NCBI GenBank assembly: GCA_021852055.1
Contig: JAJZOD010000006.1
Span: 1-58,944 of the forward strand
Reading direction: 5' to 3'
Origin: Microcaldota archaeon
GTDB lineage: Archaea > Micrarchaeota > Micrarchaeia > Micrarchaeales > CABMGC01
Length of the DNA: 58,944 nucleotides
A program made the translations under genes and the position numbers. Numbering within the stretch: the first letter of the stretch is position 1; every line of letters starts with the position of its first letter. This document shows positions 45,637 to 54,274 of this stretch, one piece after another. The notes under the pieces were generated by a model, which searched no databases, had not been told where the DNA came from, and saw only the letters and a program-made list of their open reading frames with translations.

Positions 45637-45918
45637 GTGGCGGAGAACATGCACGAACTTTCAGAAGCGGCAAAGAACGCAATCTCAAGCGGTTCAATAA
45701 AGGTTAGGGTCACGCGGAGCGGCATGTTTCAGCAGCTGACGTTTATTGTCAGAAAATCCAGGCTAGGTGATGTAGAGTACACAGAGCTTTACACAGAACG
45801 CCAGATAGATATGTCAGAACTTGTAAGGATAGCCAACAGCATAGGGCTGCCTGTAAAGGCTCAAAATGCAGAGGCGTTTCCTGCAGGGACAAGCGCTGCG
45901 GACTTCAGGAATTTATAG
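45637..45918 (+). CDS. Small hypothetical protein
   Basis: 93-aa protein, not recognised. It has a short beta-rich-looking middle (KVRVTRSGMFQQLTFIVRKS) then ERQIDMSELVRIANSIG. Start GTG at 45637 or ATG at 45649. It lies 36 bp after the previous hypothetical gene and may be co-transcribed. An IS605-like sequence begins seven bp after its stop. Confidence 0.5.
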   Translation: MAENMHELSEAAKNAISSGSIKVRVTRSGMFQQLTFIVRKSRLGDVEYTELYTERQIDMSELVRIANSIGLPVKAQNAEAFPAGTSAADFRNL

Positions 45919-45924
45919 ATGCAT

Positions 45925-45957
45925 AGCGGGAAATCCCACGTGCTTTAACGGTGGGAT
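45925..45957 (+). mobile_element. IS200/IS605-like end remnant with hairpin
   Basis: AGCGGGAAATCCCACG (45925-45940) runs into a hairpin with arms ATCCCACGT (45933-45941) and ACGGTGGGAT (45948-45957), loop GCTTTA. This looks like the right-end/omega-RNA 3' hairpin of IS200/IS605 elements. No tnpA or tnpB remains nearby. The first 16 bases recur inverted at 50912-50927. Confidence 0.5.
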
Positions 45958-46038
45958 CAAAGCGAAATGAGGAAACAAAAGACGTATATCTCTTAATAGA
46001 CAGGCAACACTTTACGTTTTCGCTTCTGCGCCTTCTGC

Positions 46039-46191
46039 TTATGCTGCTGACTTCACTATCCTTCTGCCGGATTTGCATGCACTGCAGGTACCTGTTTTGC
46101 TGTCGTAGTCATCGTCGCATACAGGTCTTCCGCACATCCTGCATGTCTTATCTGCTTTCTTACCGCACATATGGCACAGCATTGCTCTCAT
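46039..46191 (-). CDS. Small zinc-finger protein (50 aa)
   Basis: 50-residue protein, MRAMLCHMCGKKADKTCRMC at its start, with CHMC, CRMC, a further C in RPVC and CSAC, an arrangement for two zinc sites. Similar tiny treble-clef/zinc-ribbon proteins occur in archaea without known function. A GGGAGTG ribosome site precedes the ATG. It lies seven bp downstream of the primase-subunit gene and is probably translated from the same message. Confidence 0.75.
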   Translation of the reverse strand: MRAMLCHMCGKKADKTCRMCGRPVCDDDYDSKTGTCSACKSGRRIVKSAA

Positions 46192-46198
46192 GCACTCC

Positions 46199-47137
46199 CT
46201 ATCCTATATCAACATGCATGCCTATTAATGTCCTCGCTTTTTCAAGAGAGAGCGGCTTCATGCCCTTCTCTTTTGCATATCTGCACTGGTAGCGTATGTA
46301 TGTCAAATTTATTTTTGTATCTGGATTTATCTCTCTGCACCTGTCAATGTATGCATTAATTACTTTCACTGCATCTTCTTCGCTCAGGCCTTTGACATTG
46401 ACAAGATATGGCGCAAGTATAAGATTTACGCTCCTATGCCTTACATCGGGTATAGGGTTCTGAAGGAGCTTCTCTATCCAGAGGTACCTTGAGGCTGTTC
46501 CAGCATTAAGCGCTGGCCCAGTGCTCGCAGCCGGCAGCTTAACTGCCTTGGCAGACTCCACGGCCTCCCTTGGAAGCTCTCTCAAAGGTATCGGCAGGCC
46601 CTTGAGTATCTCTTTCCTCATCGCATTCTCAACAAGACCTATGGCAGTTTCAATGTTCATGTGCACGCTGCCTCTTGCCATGGGCTGTTTCGAAAGCGAA
46701 AAACGCCCGCTGCGCGGTATATTTGATATATACTCTTCGAACCGTACGGCAAACTGATCACTGTTGCCTGAGATGTGAATGCCGAGCTCGTCGGCCAAAT
46801 GCTTGACCTCTTCCTGGGTCCCCTCCATCAATGCCTCAGCGGATCTGTGCGCCTCAGAATCTGCATATGCATTAAGCGCAGCTGTGTTCCTAATGCAGCT
46901 TACTATCATTCGGGCATATGCATAGCTTATCAGGTAAGTGAGCTTTATGCTGCTTATTGGTATCTTCCTGAACTCAAGTTTTTTGTCAATAGCATCCTGG
47001 ACACGTTTCCTGCCGTTTTCAAGACCTTTAAGATCAAACCTCTGCTGCGCCTTTAATATTATGCCTTTCGACTCCTGTGAAAATGGATACTTGTACGCAA
47101 AGTCCAGCTTGTCATCATCTGAAGAGTAGGATGCCAT
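46199..47137 (-). CDS. priL: DNA primase large subunit (PriL) with atypical C-terminus
   Basis: 312-aa homologue of archaeal PriL, which regulates the catalytic primase PriS. The N-terminal domain fits: FAYKYPFSQESKG, LTYLISYAYARMIVSCIRN, FAVRFEEYISNIPRSG and ARGSVHMNIETAIGLVE. The C-terminal part, with PIPDVRHRSVNLILAPYLVN, resembles the helical PriX/PriL-CTD type but has only two cysteines (in DRCREI and YQCRYA). The four that hold the [4Fe-4S] cluster of standard PriL are absent. Primer start might therefore work as in PriX-type subunits. A cotranscribed zinc protein follows. Confidence 0.72.
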   Translation of the reverse strand: MASYSSDDDKLDFAYKYPFSQESKGIILKAQQRFDLKGLENGRKRVQDAIDKKLEFRKIPISSIKLTYLISYAYARMIVSCIRNTAALNAYADSEAHRSAEALMEGTQEEVKHLADELGIHISGNSDQFAVRFEEYISNIPRSGRFSLSKQPMARGSVHMNIETAIGLVENAMRKEILKGLPIPLRELPREAVESAKAVKLPAASTGPALNAGTASRYLWIEKLLQNPIPDVRHRSVNLILAPYLVNVKGLSEEDAVKVINAYIDRCREINPDTKINLTYIRYQCRYAKEKGMKPLSLEKARTLIGMHVDIG

Positions 47138-47318
47138 GTTTTGTTATACTTCTTCAAATATAAAAACATTGCATAAAATCCACTGCCATTGTGCCATGCA
47201 TAGCCGACACACGGGATTTGCTGCGACTGCATGCAATCTCATGCACAAGCTGCACGGTTTTGCGCTGCTTTATAAAAATATCTTTATACTTTCCTTGCTA
47301 TGATATATCTGTGTTGAC

Positions 47319-47933
47319 ATGGCAATGCAGGATGTTCCCTGGGATGATGAAACAGAGATAATGATACAAAGCATAGATGCGCAGTCAGGCAGTGCAGTGC
47401 CAAAGCTTCGCGACCTTCTGCTTAATCCGCAAAAATATCTTCTGAAACCTGGCGCAGACAGCACCATAAGCAAGGCACGCTCAAATGTAAATATGTATTT
47501 TGATGCTTTATTGGAAGACCTGAAGGACGAGCAGGCGAAGTTTACACATGAGCTTGAAGGTATGAGTTCGCAGTACAACAGGATAAGCGAGGTTGTGATG
47601 GAAAAGACATTATCATTAAATGTGCCTTACATAACTCCATCATACGTGGAGCTTAACCGTGACGAGAGCGAAGAGATAACAATATCACAATACAACGACT
47701 CAGTAGATCAGCTTGTAGGGAAACTCACCAGCGCGTCCAAATACGTTGCTGATATCTCCATAAAATACAAAGAGTATACCCTGGGATCGTGGCTTTTCTC
47801 ATGCGAGCGGCCATATATCATCACACTAGAACGGCCAAAGAATCAGCTGATGTACATCGAGTCAAGCAGGAAGGCCATAAACGACCTTCTCAACGATCTT
47901 GCAGAGCAGTACGGCTCGGGTGCACAAGAATAA
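47319..47933 (+). CDS. Hypothetical protein
   Basis: 204-aa soluble protein, not recognised. Mostly helical with probable coiled-coil segments (LLEDLKDEQAKFTHELEGM and the C-terminus), without signal or membrane helix. ATG after a ATGATATATC A/T-rich promoter. The Fap7-like kinase gene starts 14 bp after it, so they may form an operon. Confidence 0.55.
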   Translation: MAMQDVPWDDETEIMIQSIDAQSGSAVPKLRDLLLNPQKYLLKPGADSTISKARSNVNMYFDALLEDLKDEQAKFTHELEGMSSQYNRISEVVMEKTLSLNVPYITPSYVELNRDESEEITISQYNDSVDQLVGKLTSASKYVADISIKYKEYTLGSWLFSCERPYIITLERPKNQLMYIESSRKAINDLLNDLAEQYGSGAQE

Positions 47934-47947
47934 GCGGCATAGATATA

Positions 47948-48490
47948 ATGAAAAGCACAATAGTCATAACTGGCACGCCTGGCACAGGCAAAACTACTCT
48001 TGCATTGGCGCTATCCAAGGTTATAAGCGGTTCTTTGTTGATAGATGTCAATGCCATGGTAAAATCACAGGGTCTTTTCCTAGGCTATGATGCGTACGGA
48101 ACAATGATTGCAGATATGAAGGCGCTTAAACCTGCTGTAGAGAAATCTATAGGCAATGCAGCAGGAACAGTGATACTGGAAGGCCATCTTCTGTGCGATA
48201 TGAAGATACGCGGCGCAATAGCCATAGTCGTGCGCTGCCATCTCAAAGATCTCGAGGGGAGATTGTCCAAGCGCGGCTACACGGGAAGCAAATTATCCGA
48301 CAATCTTGTGTCAGAAGCCCTGGACTACTGCGGCATACGTGCATCTGCAAACTATACCACCGTATTCGAGATAATGGGCTCAAGAAAGCAGCTTGTGGAT
48401 GATGCCCTCCTGATAATCAAAGGCCAGAAGAAGCCTGGCTCAATAGAGTTATCAGATGAGCTTGTAAGCATATTGAACAAGGTTGTGTAA
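47948..48490 (+). CDS. Adenylate kinase of the Fap7/AK6 family
   Basis: 180-aa P-loop NTPase. ITGTPGTGKTTLALAL is the Walker A; VILEGHLLCD and a late ANYTTVFEI segment match Fap7/hCINAP, an adenylate kinase-like ATPase that acts in small ribosomal subunit maturation. The frame opens at 47789, but the ATG at 47948 gives the canonical N-terminus. Followed by an MDR dehydrogenase four bp later. Confidence 0.88.
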   Translation: MKSTIVITGTPGTGKTTLALALSKVISGSLLIDVNAMVKSQGLFLGYDAYGTMIADMKALKPAVEKSIGNAAGTVILEGHLLCDMKIRGAIAIVVRCHLKDLEGRLSKRGYTGSKLSDNLVSEALDYCGIRASANYTTVFEIMGSRKQLVDDALLIIKGQKKPGSIELSDELVSILNKVV

Positions 48491-48494
48491 TTTT

Positions 48495-49532
48495 ATGAAG
48501 GCGATGGGATTCAACAGGCACGGCACTTCAGAAGTCATTGAGGAGGCTGAACTGAAGGACCCTGCGCCGGAAAATGGCGAAGTGCTTGTAAGGTTAAAGT
48601 CGACATCTGTAAACAGGCTTGACATACTCGTGCGCGAAGGCATACACGGCATGCAGCTGGGCATGCCACATGTACCTGGATCAGACATCCTTGGCACTGT
48701 TGAGAAGAACGGTGAAAATGCAGGCATGTTTTCACAGGGTGATCTGGTTTTAGGCAACACTGTGTACGGCTGCGGCACCTGCGATAAATGCGCTGCAGGC
48801 AATGAGAACCTATGTATGCAGTGGAAGTGCATAGGCCTTCATGTAAACGGCACGTACGGCGAGCTGATAAGCGTCCCAGAGCGCATTCTGTCTCCGGCGC
48901 CGAAAACCTATTCTGAGGACGAACTTGCAGCTTTGCCTCTTGACCTGTCTGTTGCGTGGCGTGCTCTGCATACGTTATCAAATGCGCAAACAGGTGAGAC
49001 TGTACTTGTGCGCGGTGCATCAGGAAATGTCGGCATATTTGCAATAAAGCTTGCCAGAGCGATGGGACTTAATGTGATAGCAGCGACAAGGTCTGCAGAA
49101 AAAGAAAGCATGCTGAAAGCTGCAGGTGCAGACAGCGTAATCAGCGCTGCAGACGCAATATCCATAAAAAATGCTGTAATGTCGGCGACGCAAGACAGGG
49201 GTGCAGACATAATAATAGAGACCATGGGCCGTCCGCTTGACGAATCCGTAAACCTTGCGGCATACTCCGGAAGGATAGTGGCTTTCGGTACAATAGCCGG
49301 TGCCGAATCCTCAATAAACGTACGGCGCTTATACCTGAGAAACATAAGCATATTGGGCATGCACAATGCAAGCAAGCACGAATTTGACGACGCACTAGAG
49401 TTTGCAATAAAAAAAGGCATACGGCCGGCAATAGCCAAAAAACTGCCAATAACAGATGCAGCAGAAGCGCAGCGCTGTCTTGAGAGCTCGGCATATTTTG
49501 GCAAGATAATACTGCAGCACAAGAACTGGTGA
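48495..49532 (+). CDS. MDR superfamily dehydrogenase/quinone oxidoreductase
   Basis: 345-aa medium-chain dehydrogenase/reductase with the nucleotide loop VRGASGNVGIFAIKLAR (Rossmann domain) and a structural zinc site CGTCDKCAAGNENLC. At the catalytic zinc position the usual Cys of C-x-x-D is Asn in VNRLDI, while HVPGSD is kept, so catalysis may be zinc-independent, as in quinone oxidoreductases. The substrate is unknown. It lies in a plus-strand cluster from 47948 to 50871. Confidence 0.82.
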   Translation: MKAMGFNRHGTSEVIEEAELKDPAPENGEVLVRLKSTSVNRLDILVREGIHGMQLGMPHVPGSDILGTVEKNGENAGMFSQGDLVLGNTVYGCGTCDKCAAGNENLCMQWKCIGLHVNGTYGELISVPERILSPAPKTYSEDELAALPLDLSVAWRALHTLSNAQTGETVLVRGASGNVGIFAIKLARAMGLNVIAATRSAEKESMLKAAGADSVISAADAISIKNAVMSATQDRGADIIIETMGRPLDESVNLAAYSGRIVAFGTIAGAESSINVRRLYLRNISILGMHNASKHEFDDALEFAIKKGIRPAIAKKLPITDAAEAQRCLESSAYFGKIILQHKNW

Positions 49533-49536
49533 TAAA

Positions 49537-50157
49537 ATGAAGATGAACAAACTAGATTACGTTTACTTCCTTCTGCCACTAATCCTGTGGCCGCTCACAT
49601 TTATAGTATTCAGCAACTACTTTGTATACGCTATGTCTGTTTCTACAGTAATACTCGCTGCGATATCCATACTGCGTTACAGGGACAGGATATTTTTTGC
49701 TTCAAAAAAACATGCCGATATATTGTTGTACGGCGCCATGGGCGCTGTTGCGCTTTACGCACTTTTTGTCGCAGGCTACTATCTCGCACTGTTTACTGGG
49801 AATGTTGCATACGTAAAGGATGTATACACGCTGATATACTCCCAAGCGCAAACTATACTCCTTGTGGTTCTTCTGGCCATAATAGGCATCTGCGAAGAGT
49901 TGTACTGGCGTGGCGGCATACAGGGCTTTATAAAGAAAAATTCAAAGGTATTCAGGAATATGCCCTGGGTGGCTTCGTCGCTTTTTTATACAGCAGTTCA
50001 CATATCAACCCTGAATCCGATACTTGTCATAGCGGCGCTGTTTGTCGGAGTAGTCACAAGCATAATTGCAGATAAGTACGGCATAGCTGCCTCTGCAATA
50101 GCTCATGTGGCGTGGATAGAGGCTATAATAGTATTTTTGCCAGTGCTGGCGATTTAG
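49537..50157 (+). CDS. CPBP/CAAX-type membrane protease
   Basis: 206-aa integral membrane protein of the CPBP (Abi) family. The EELYWRGGIQG motif supplies the EExxxR pair and SLFYTAVHIS and AIAHVAW the histidines of the metalloprotease-like site. About six helices. It follows the MDR gene by four bp and precedes ubiE by 15 bp. A target protein is not predictable. Confidence 0.85.
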   Translation: MKMNKLDYVYFLLPLILWPLTFIVFSNYFVYAMSVSTVILAAISILRYRDRIFFASKKHADILLYGAMGAVALYALFVAGYYLALFTGNVAYVKDVYTLIYSQAQTILLVVLLAIIGICEELYWRGGIQGFIKKNSKVFRNMPWVASSLFYTAVHISTLNPILVIAALFVGVVTSIIADKYGIAASAIAHVAWIEAIIVFLPVLAI

Positions 50158-50172
50158 GCGGAGGCGAGCGAA

Positions 50173-50871
50173 ATGAGCATGCGCATAAACAACATATTTT
50201 CAAGGATATCCGGAAGCTACGATGCAATGAACCATATCCTTAGTTTAGGTGTAGATATACGCTGGAGAAACAGCGCAGTGTCAGAGATAAGCTCTAAGCT
50301 CAACGGAATAAAGGAGGCACGCGTTCTTGACATAGCCACGGGAACCGGTGATCTGGCATTGGCTATTCTAAGAGGGTTAACAGGCAAAGGCACCGATGCT
50401 CGGGTAGTGGGCATGGACTTCAACAAGGACATGCTGGACATAGCAAGGAAAAAAGCAAAAAAAAGCCATGCAAAGATAAGATTCGAATACGGCGACGCGC
50501 TGCATACAAGGTACCCTAACGAGCATTTTGACATGCTTGCATCCGGGTTTGCTATAAGAAATTTTGATGATCTTGACAGGTTCTCAAAAGAGTCGTACAG
50601 GATACTGAAGAGAAAAGGGGGTTTTGTGTTTGTTGATATGGCGATGCCTGACGCGAAACTGCCTGGTTATTTTTTCTATGCGTACTCGGTGTTCATGCGC
50701 TTTGCAGGGTTCTTTGTAGACAATGAGTCGTACAAGTGGCTGGTGCACAGCATAAAGGTTTTTGATAAAAAAGAGCTCGAGAGGAAACTGCGAAGCGCAG
50801 GATTCATAAATGTACACTACAGGGAGCTGTGGCCAGGCATGGCTTACATAATAACCGGAGAAAAGCGCTAA
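50173..50871 (+). CDS. menG: UbiE/MenG-type quinone methyltransferase
   Basis: 232-aa SAM-dependent methyltransferase of the UbiE/MenG family. It has DIATGTGDLALAILRG (SAM motif I), VVGMDFNKDMLDIARKKA, GFAIRNFDDLDRF, FVFVDMAMP and the C-terminal MAYIITGEK. It would methylate a demethylmenaquinone or related ring. It faces the UbiA-like and polyprenyl synthase genes across about 70 bp, which suggests one quinone pathway. Confidence 0.85.
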   Translation: MSMRINNIFSRISGSYDAMNHILSLGVDIRWRNSAVSEISSKLNGIKEARVLDIATGTGDLALAILRGLTGKGTDARVVGMDFNKDMLDIARKKAKKSHAKIRFEYGDALHTRYPNEHFDMLASGFAIRNFDDLDRFSKESYRILKRKGGFVFVDMAMPDAKLPGYFFYAYSVFMRFAGFFVDNESYKWLVHSIKVFDKKELERKLRSAGFINVHYRELWPGMAYIITGEKR

Positions 50872-50911
50872 TGCACTTTGCTGGCGTGTTGCTGCATCAG
50901 CCGCCCTTCTG

Positions 50912-50927
50912 CGTGGGATTTCCCGCT
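50912..50927 (-). mobile_element. Inverted 16-bp IS200/IS605-like copy
   Basis: CGTGGGATTTCCCGCT is the exact reverse complement of AGCGGGAAATCCCACG at 45925-45940. The GCAT before it is shared with a one-base difference. The adjoining hairpin arm is not kept here. It lies in the gap between ubiE and the convergent polyprenyl synthase gene. Confidence 0.4.
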
Positions 50928-50941
50928 CATGCTGTCAAGGA

Positions 50942-51820
50942 TTAGTGTTCAAGATCATGCTGGTCCATCAACATCTGCGCTACGTACTGCTCGAATATAC
51001 CGCGCCTTTTTGGATCTAGGGCAGCAAGCCCGCGTTTTATGTACTCTATGTTCATCTTCGCTGCCATGGCCAGCGCCTTCTTCTCGCCGGTTCCTGACTT
51101 CATTATGCTTCTGACCGCATTAGGGTGCAGCAGAGCATCCTCCTCATTTTCAATGAAATCATCTATGTCATCGCGGATCTGGAAAGCTATCCCGAAGTGC
51201 ATCCCGAACTCAGCCAACGGCCTGACATGCTCTCTTCCTTTGTACATTGCAGCTATGCATGAAGATGTGCTTATCAGTGATGCACTTTTAAGCCGCGCTA
51301 TTTTCTTATACTGTTCAATTGTAGGCACAGTACCACTCCTCTGGAACTTCGCATCAAGAGCCTCGCCTGCAGCCATTTCCATCGCTGTCCTAGCCATGGC
51401 ATTTATCATATCCTGCCCGTATCCAGATATTCTTTGTATTGCGCTGGAGATAAGTGCGTCTCCGGCAAGTATCGCCAGATTGGTGCCATACTTGACATGA
51501 GTTGATGCCACTCCTCTCCTTTTATTGTCCTGGTCTATTATGTCATCGTGTATAAGCGACGAGGTATGCAAAAGCTCTACTGCAGTCGCTATGTCTACTA
51601 CTTCATCAATGCTGTCATTGCCGGCGTAAATGCTGCCCATGAAAACAAGGGCAGGCCTAAGCATCTTTCCTTCTGCGCCCAATATGTATCTTGAAGGTTT
51701 ATAAAGTTCTGGGATGATAAACTCTTCAACATCCAGACCTGCAAGCCTCTCCCTTGTCATGCGCAGTCCCGACACTACCTTTTCATGCATGGCTTCTGCT
51801 GGTTCGTGGTTGGTTATCAT
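50942..51820 (-). CDS. Polyprenyl (geranylgeranyl-type) diphosphate synthase
   Basis: 292-aa prenyl-chain elongation enzyme. The first aspartate-rich motif is in LIHDDIIDQDNKRRG, the second in AFQIRDDIDDF, with GKMLRPALVF and YGTNLAILAGDALI. It makes isoprenoid diphosphates for lipids or a quinone side chain; chain length cannot be read. It overlaps the UbiA-like gene by four bases and is downstream of it on the minus strand. Confidence 0.9.
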   Translation of the reverse strand: MITNHEPAEAMHEKVVSGLRMTRERLAGLDVEEFIIPELYKPSRYILGAEGKMLRPALVFMGSIYAGNDSIDEVVDIATAVELLHTSSLIHDDIIDQDNKRRGVASTHVKYGTNLAILAGDALISSAIQRISGYGQDMINAMARTAMEMAAGEALDAKFQRSGTVPTIEQYKKIARLKSASLISTSSCIAAMYKGREHVRPLAEFGMHFGIAFQIRDDIDDFIENEEDALLHPNAVRSIMKSGTGEKKALAMAAKMNIEYIKRGLAALDPKRRGIFEQYVAQMLMDQHDLEH

Positions 51821-52725
51821 ATCATCAACATTGCAAGAACATATGAAACCGACACAAGCAGCATGTAAACCATTGTAAGCGCTGCATTTACGCCCATCAC
51901 CTTTTCATATGATTCGGCATTTTTATAAGCCTTCATGCCGCGCGATACGTACTGCATGGCAGGCATTAGCACAACCATTATAACGAAAGTATTAGGCAGA
52001 ACCTTCAGGCCCATTCCAGCGACAAGCAGCGCATATCCTATGCCCTCAAAAATCAAGTACAGGTTGCCGGATTTTTTGCTGCTCTTCAGCATTACAACAA
52101 AACTCCTCCTGCCATACTTCCTGTCTGGTTTCATGTCAGGGATAGAATTTGCCATCCCGGCAACTCCGACCTGTATTCCACATGCTGCACAGGCAATTGC
52201 AATATAAGGAAGATTTGCAGCGCCGCCTGAAGAAACTATAAATACTCCGACGCCTATAATTGCAAAGCAAAATGCGACAAATGGTTCTGAAAAGAACGGT
52301 ATGTGCGTAAGGTACCGCGCGTAAAATAATGTCGCAAGGCCGCCTATAACTACAAGTATGAAGATATATCCTGCTACAGGCTGCAATGCATATATGAGGT
52401 ATGCGCCTATTACTCCTGCAGCTGTCAATGCGACTGCTGCTATCCGGATTACTGCAGCCGTGCTTACCTTTTTGCTTGCGACCAAAATGCTGCCGCCGCT
52501 AAATTTGGTTTTTTTTGTCTCTTTGTCAATGCCTGTCTTATAATCTGAGTAATCATCTATAAGGTTCACTCCTATCTGTGCGAGCACAACGCCGATTATG
52601 GCAAGAACGCCAAGTGCTACCTCGGCTTTGCCATAATACATGGCTCCTGCCAATCCTGCAAGGCCAGCAAAAACGCCAAACAGGAGCGTAGGCTCCAACA
52701 CCTCCTGCAAATACTCTTTAAACAT
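51817..52725 (-). CDS. UbiA/MenA family prenyltransferase
   Basis: 302-aa membrane enzyme with eight to nine helices. NLIDDYSDYKTGID is the first Asp-rich motif and NSIPDMKPDRKYGRRSF the second; both match MenA-type enzymes more than archaeal lipid (DGGGP) synthases. It should attach a polyprenyl chain to an aromatic ring. Its overlap with the polyprenyl synthase makes a substrate-supply pair. Confidence 0.85.
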   Translation of the reverse strand: MFKEYLQEVLEPTLLFGVFAGLAGLAGAMYYGKAEVALGVLAIIGVVLAQIGVNLIDDYSDYKTGIDKETKKTKFSGGSILVASKKVSTAAVIRIAAVALTAAGVIGAYLIYALQPVAGYIFILVVIGGLATLFYARYLTHIPFFSEPFVAFCFAIIGVGVFIVSSGGAANLPYIAIACAACGIQVGVAGMANSIPDMKPDRKYGRRSFVVMLKSSKKSGNLYLIFEGIGYALLVAGMGLKVLPNTFVIMVVLMPAMQYVSRGMKAYKNAESYEKVMGVNAALTMVYMLLVSVSYVLAMLMI

Positions 52726-52794
52726 TACTGACCCTCAATAATAAATATACGCTATGCCTTATATTGTTTTGGTTTGCTTATATAGTGTTTTGCC

Positions 52795-54270
52795 ATGCAC
52801 AGGTACGAGGCTGCAGTCCTTACTGCACTGAAAAAAAAGCGCAAGATGAGCCTTGAGGACCTCATGTCAGAGTGCGGATTGGGCCGCGACGAAGTGCTGT
52901 GGGCCATAGAAAACCTTTCCAAAGGCGAGTATCTAGATTTTGAAAAAACAACAACACACACTGCAGAACTTACACAGGAAGGCAAGGCATATGCAGAAGA
53001 GCAGCTTCCTGAGGAGGAGCTTCTAACGCTCTTAAAATCCAAACAGCTCAAAACAGCGGATCTTTCAGATAAGCAGAGGATAGGCCTTCAATGGTGCCTA
53101 AAGCTAGGTCTTGCTGTTGTTAGCGCAGGCAGTGTAAGGATAACTCCCAAAGGCAAAGCGCAAGGCAAAGAAGCAGATGATGGCGTAATATTGAGGCGCC
53201 TAAAAAAGGATCCTAACAGCTACGACCAGCTTGAAAAGACAAGCTCTGAACAGCTCAAACGTCTCTTGTCCCGTGGGCTTATAAAATTAAAAGGCAGGTC
53301 AGCCATAGAAGCGATAATAATAACGCAGAAGGGCGTTGCAGCAAATGCCAATGAAGGCAGCACTTTTATAGACGTGGTCACAAAAGGCACAATAGCCAGC
53401 GAGTCATGGAAATCTCTGCCTTTCAAAAAATATGACATCGGGGTAAGCGTTGAAAAGGAGCAGATAGCTGCGCGCCATCCGCTGCGCTTGACTATAAACA
53501 GTATAAAAGACATATATGCGCGCATGGGCTTTACTGAAATATCAGGGCCCATAGTAGAACCTAGTTTCTGGGTTTTTGATTCGCTTTTCGTACCGCAGGA
53601 TCATCCTGCGCGCGAAGCTCAGGACACATTTCATGTGTCGAATCCGGAATCCATGCCGATAGTCGGAGATGACTACTTCACCGCTGTAAGAAAGGCCCAT
53701 ACAAAATCCTGGCGCTCTGAATGGAGCAGGGAAGAGGCGGAGAAAACGGTCCTCAGTACGCATGCAACAAATGCGTCGGTGCGCTATATTCACGGATTTG
53801 TAAGTAAGCTGTTCGAAGACAAAGACTACGCGCCAGAACTGCCCATTAAGCTTTTTTCAGTGGGACGCGTTTTTCGCAATGAAAACATAGACTTCAAGCA
53901 CCTTGCTGATTTTTATCAGACAGACGGCATTATAATAGGCAAGGGTTTGACTCTGGCAAACCTGTTCGATACAATCATAAAGTTCTATGGGGAGCTAGGC
54001 TTCAAGGTGCGCTTCAAACCTGCATACTTCCCTTTCGTTGAGCCCGGCGCCGAGATATTCATATACTCGGAACAGCACAAAGAGTGGATTGAGGTCGGCG
54101 GTTCAGGGATAATGCGCGCAGAAGTCACTTCACTCCCGAGAAAGAAGCTAACTGTCCTGGCATGGGGGCTTGGGGTTGAGCGGATACTGCTTCTTCAGGA
54201 CAAGGGCATAAGCGGCATAAACGAACTGTATAACAACGGCGTGGGCTGGCTGCGCTCGAGGAACAAGTGA
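52795..54270 (+). CDS. pheS: Phenylalanyl-tRNA synthetase alpha subunit
   Basis: 491-aa catalytic subunit. N-terminal winged-helix domains (about 1-170) typical of archaeal/eukaryal PheRS alpha; then the class II core with DHPAREAQDTFHV, motif 2 FSVGRVFRNENID, YFPFVEPGAEIF and motif 3 AWGLGVERILLLQ. pheT follows four bp later. tRNA-Phe is also in the window. Confidence 0.96.
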   Translation: MHRYEAAVLTALKKKRKMSLEDLMSECGLGRDEVLWAIENLSKGEYLDFEKTTTHTAELTQEGKAYAEEQLPEEELLTLLKSKQLKTADLSDKQRIGLQWCLKLGLAVVSAGSVRITPKGKAQGKEADDGVILRRLKKDPNSYDQLEKTSSEQLKRLLSRGLIKLKGRSAIEAIIITQKGVAANANEGSTFIDVVTKGTIASESWKSLPFKKYDIGVSVEKEQIAARHPLRLTINSIKDIYARMGFTEISGPIVEPSFWVFDSLFVPQDHPAREAQDTFHVSNPESMPIVGDDYFTAVRKAHTKSWRSEWSREEAEKTVLSTHATNASVRYIHGFVSKLFEDKDYAPELPIKLFSVGRVFRNENIDFKHLADFYQTDGIIIGKGLTLANLFDTIIKFYGELGFKVRFKPAYFPFVEPGAEIFIYSEQHKEWIEVGGSGIMRAEVTSLPRKKLTVLAWGLGVERILLLQDKGISGINELYNNGVGWLRSRNK

Positions 54271-54274
54271 TATA

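Noticed and set aside
45951-46292. 113-aa plus-strand frame
   Set aside because: It overlaps the opposite-strand zinc protein and priL, whose sequences are clearly coding.
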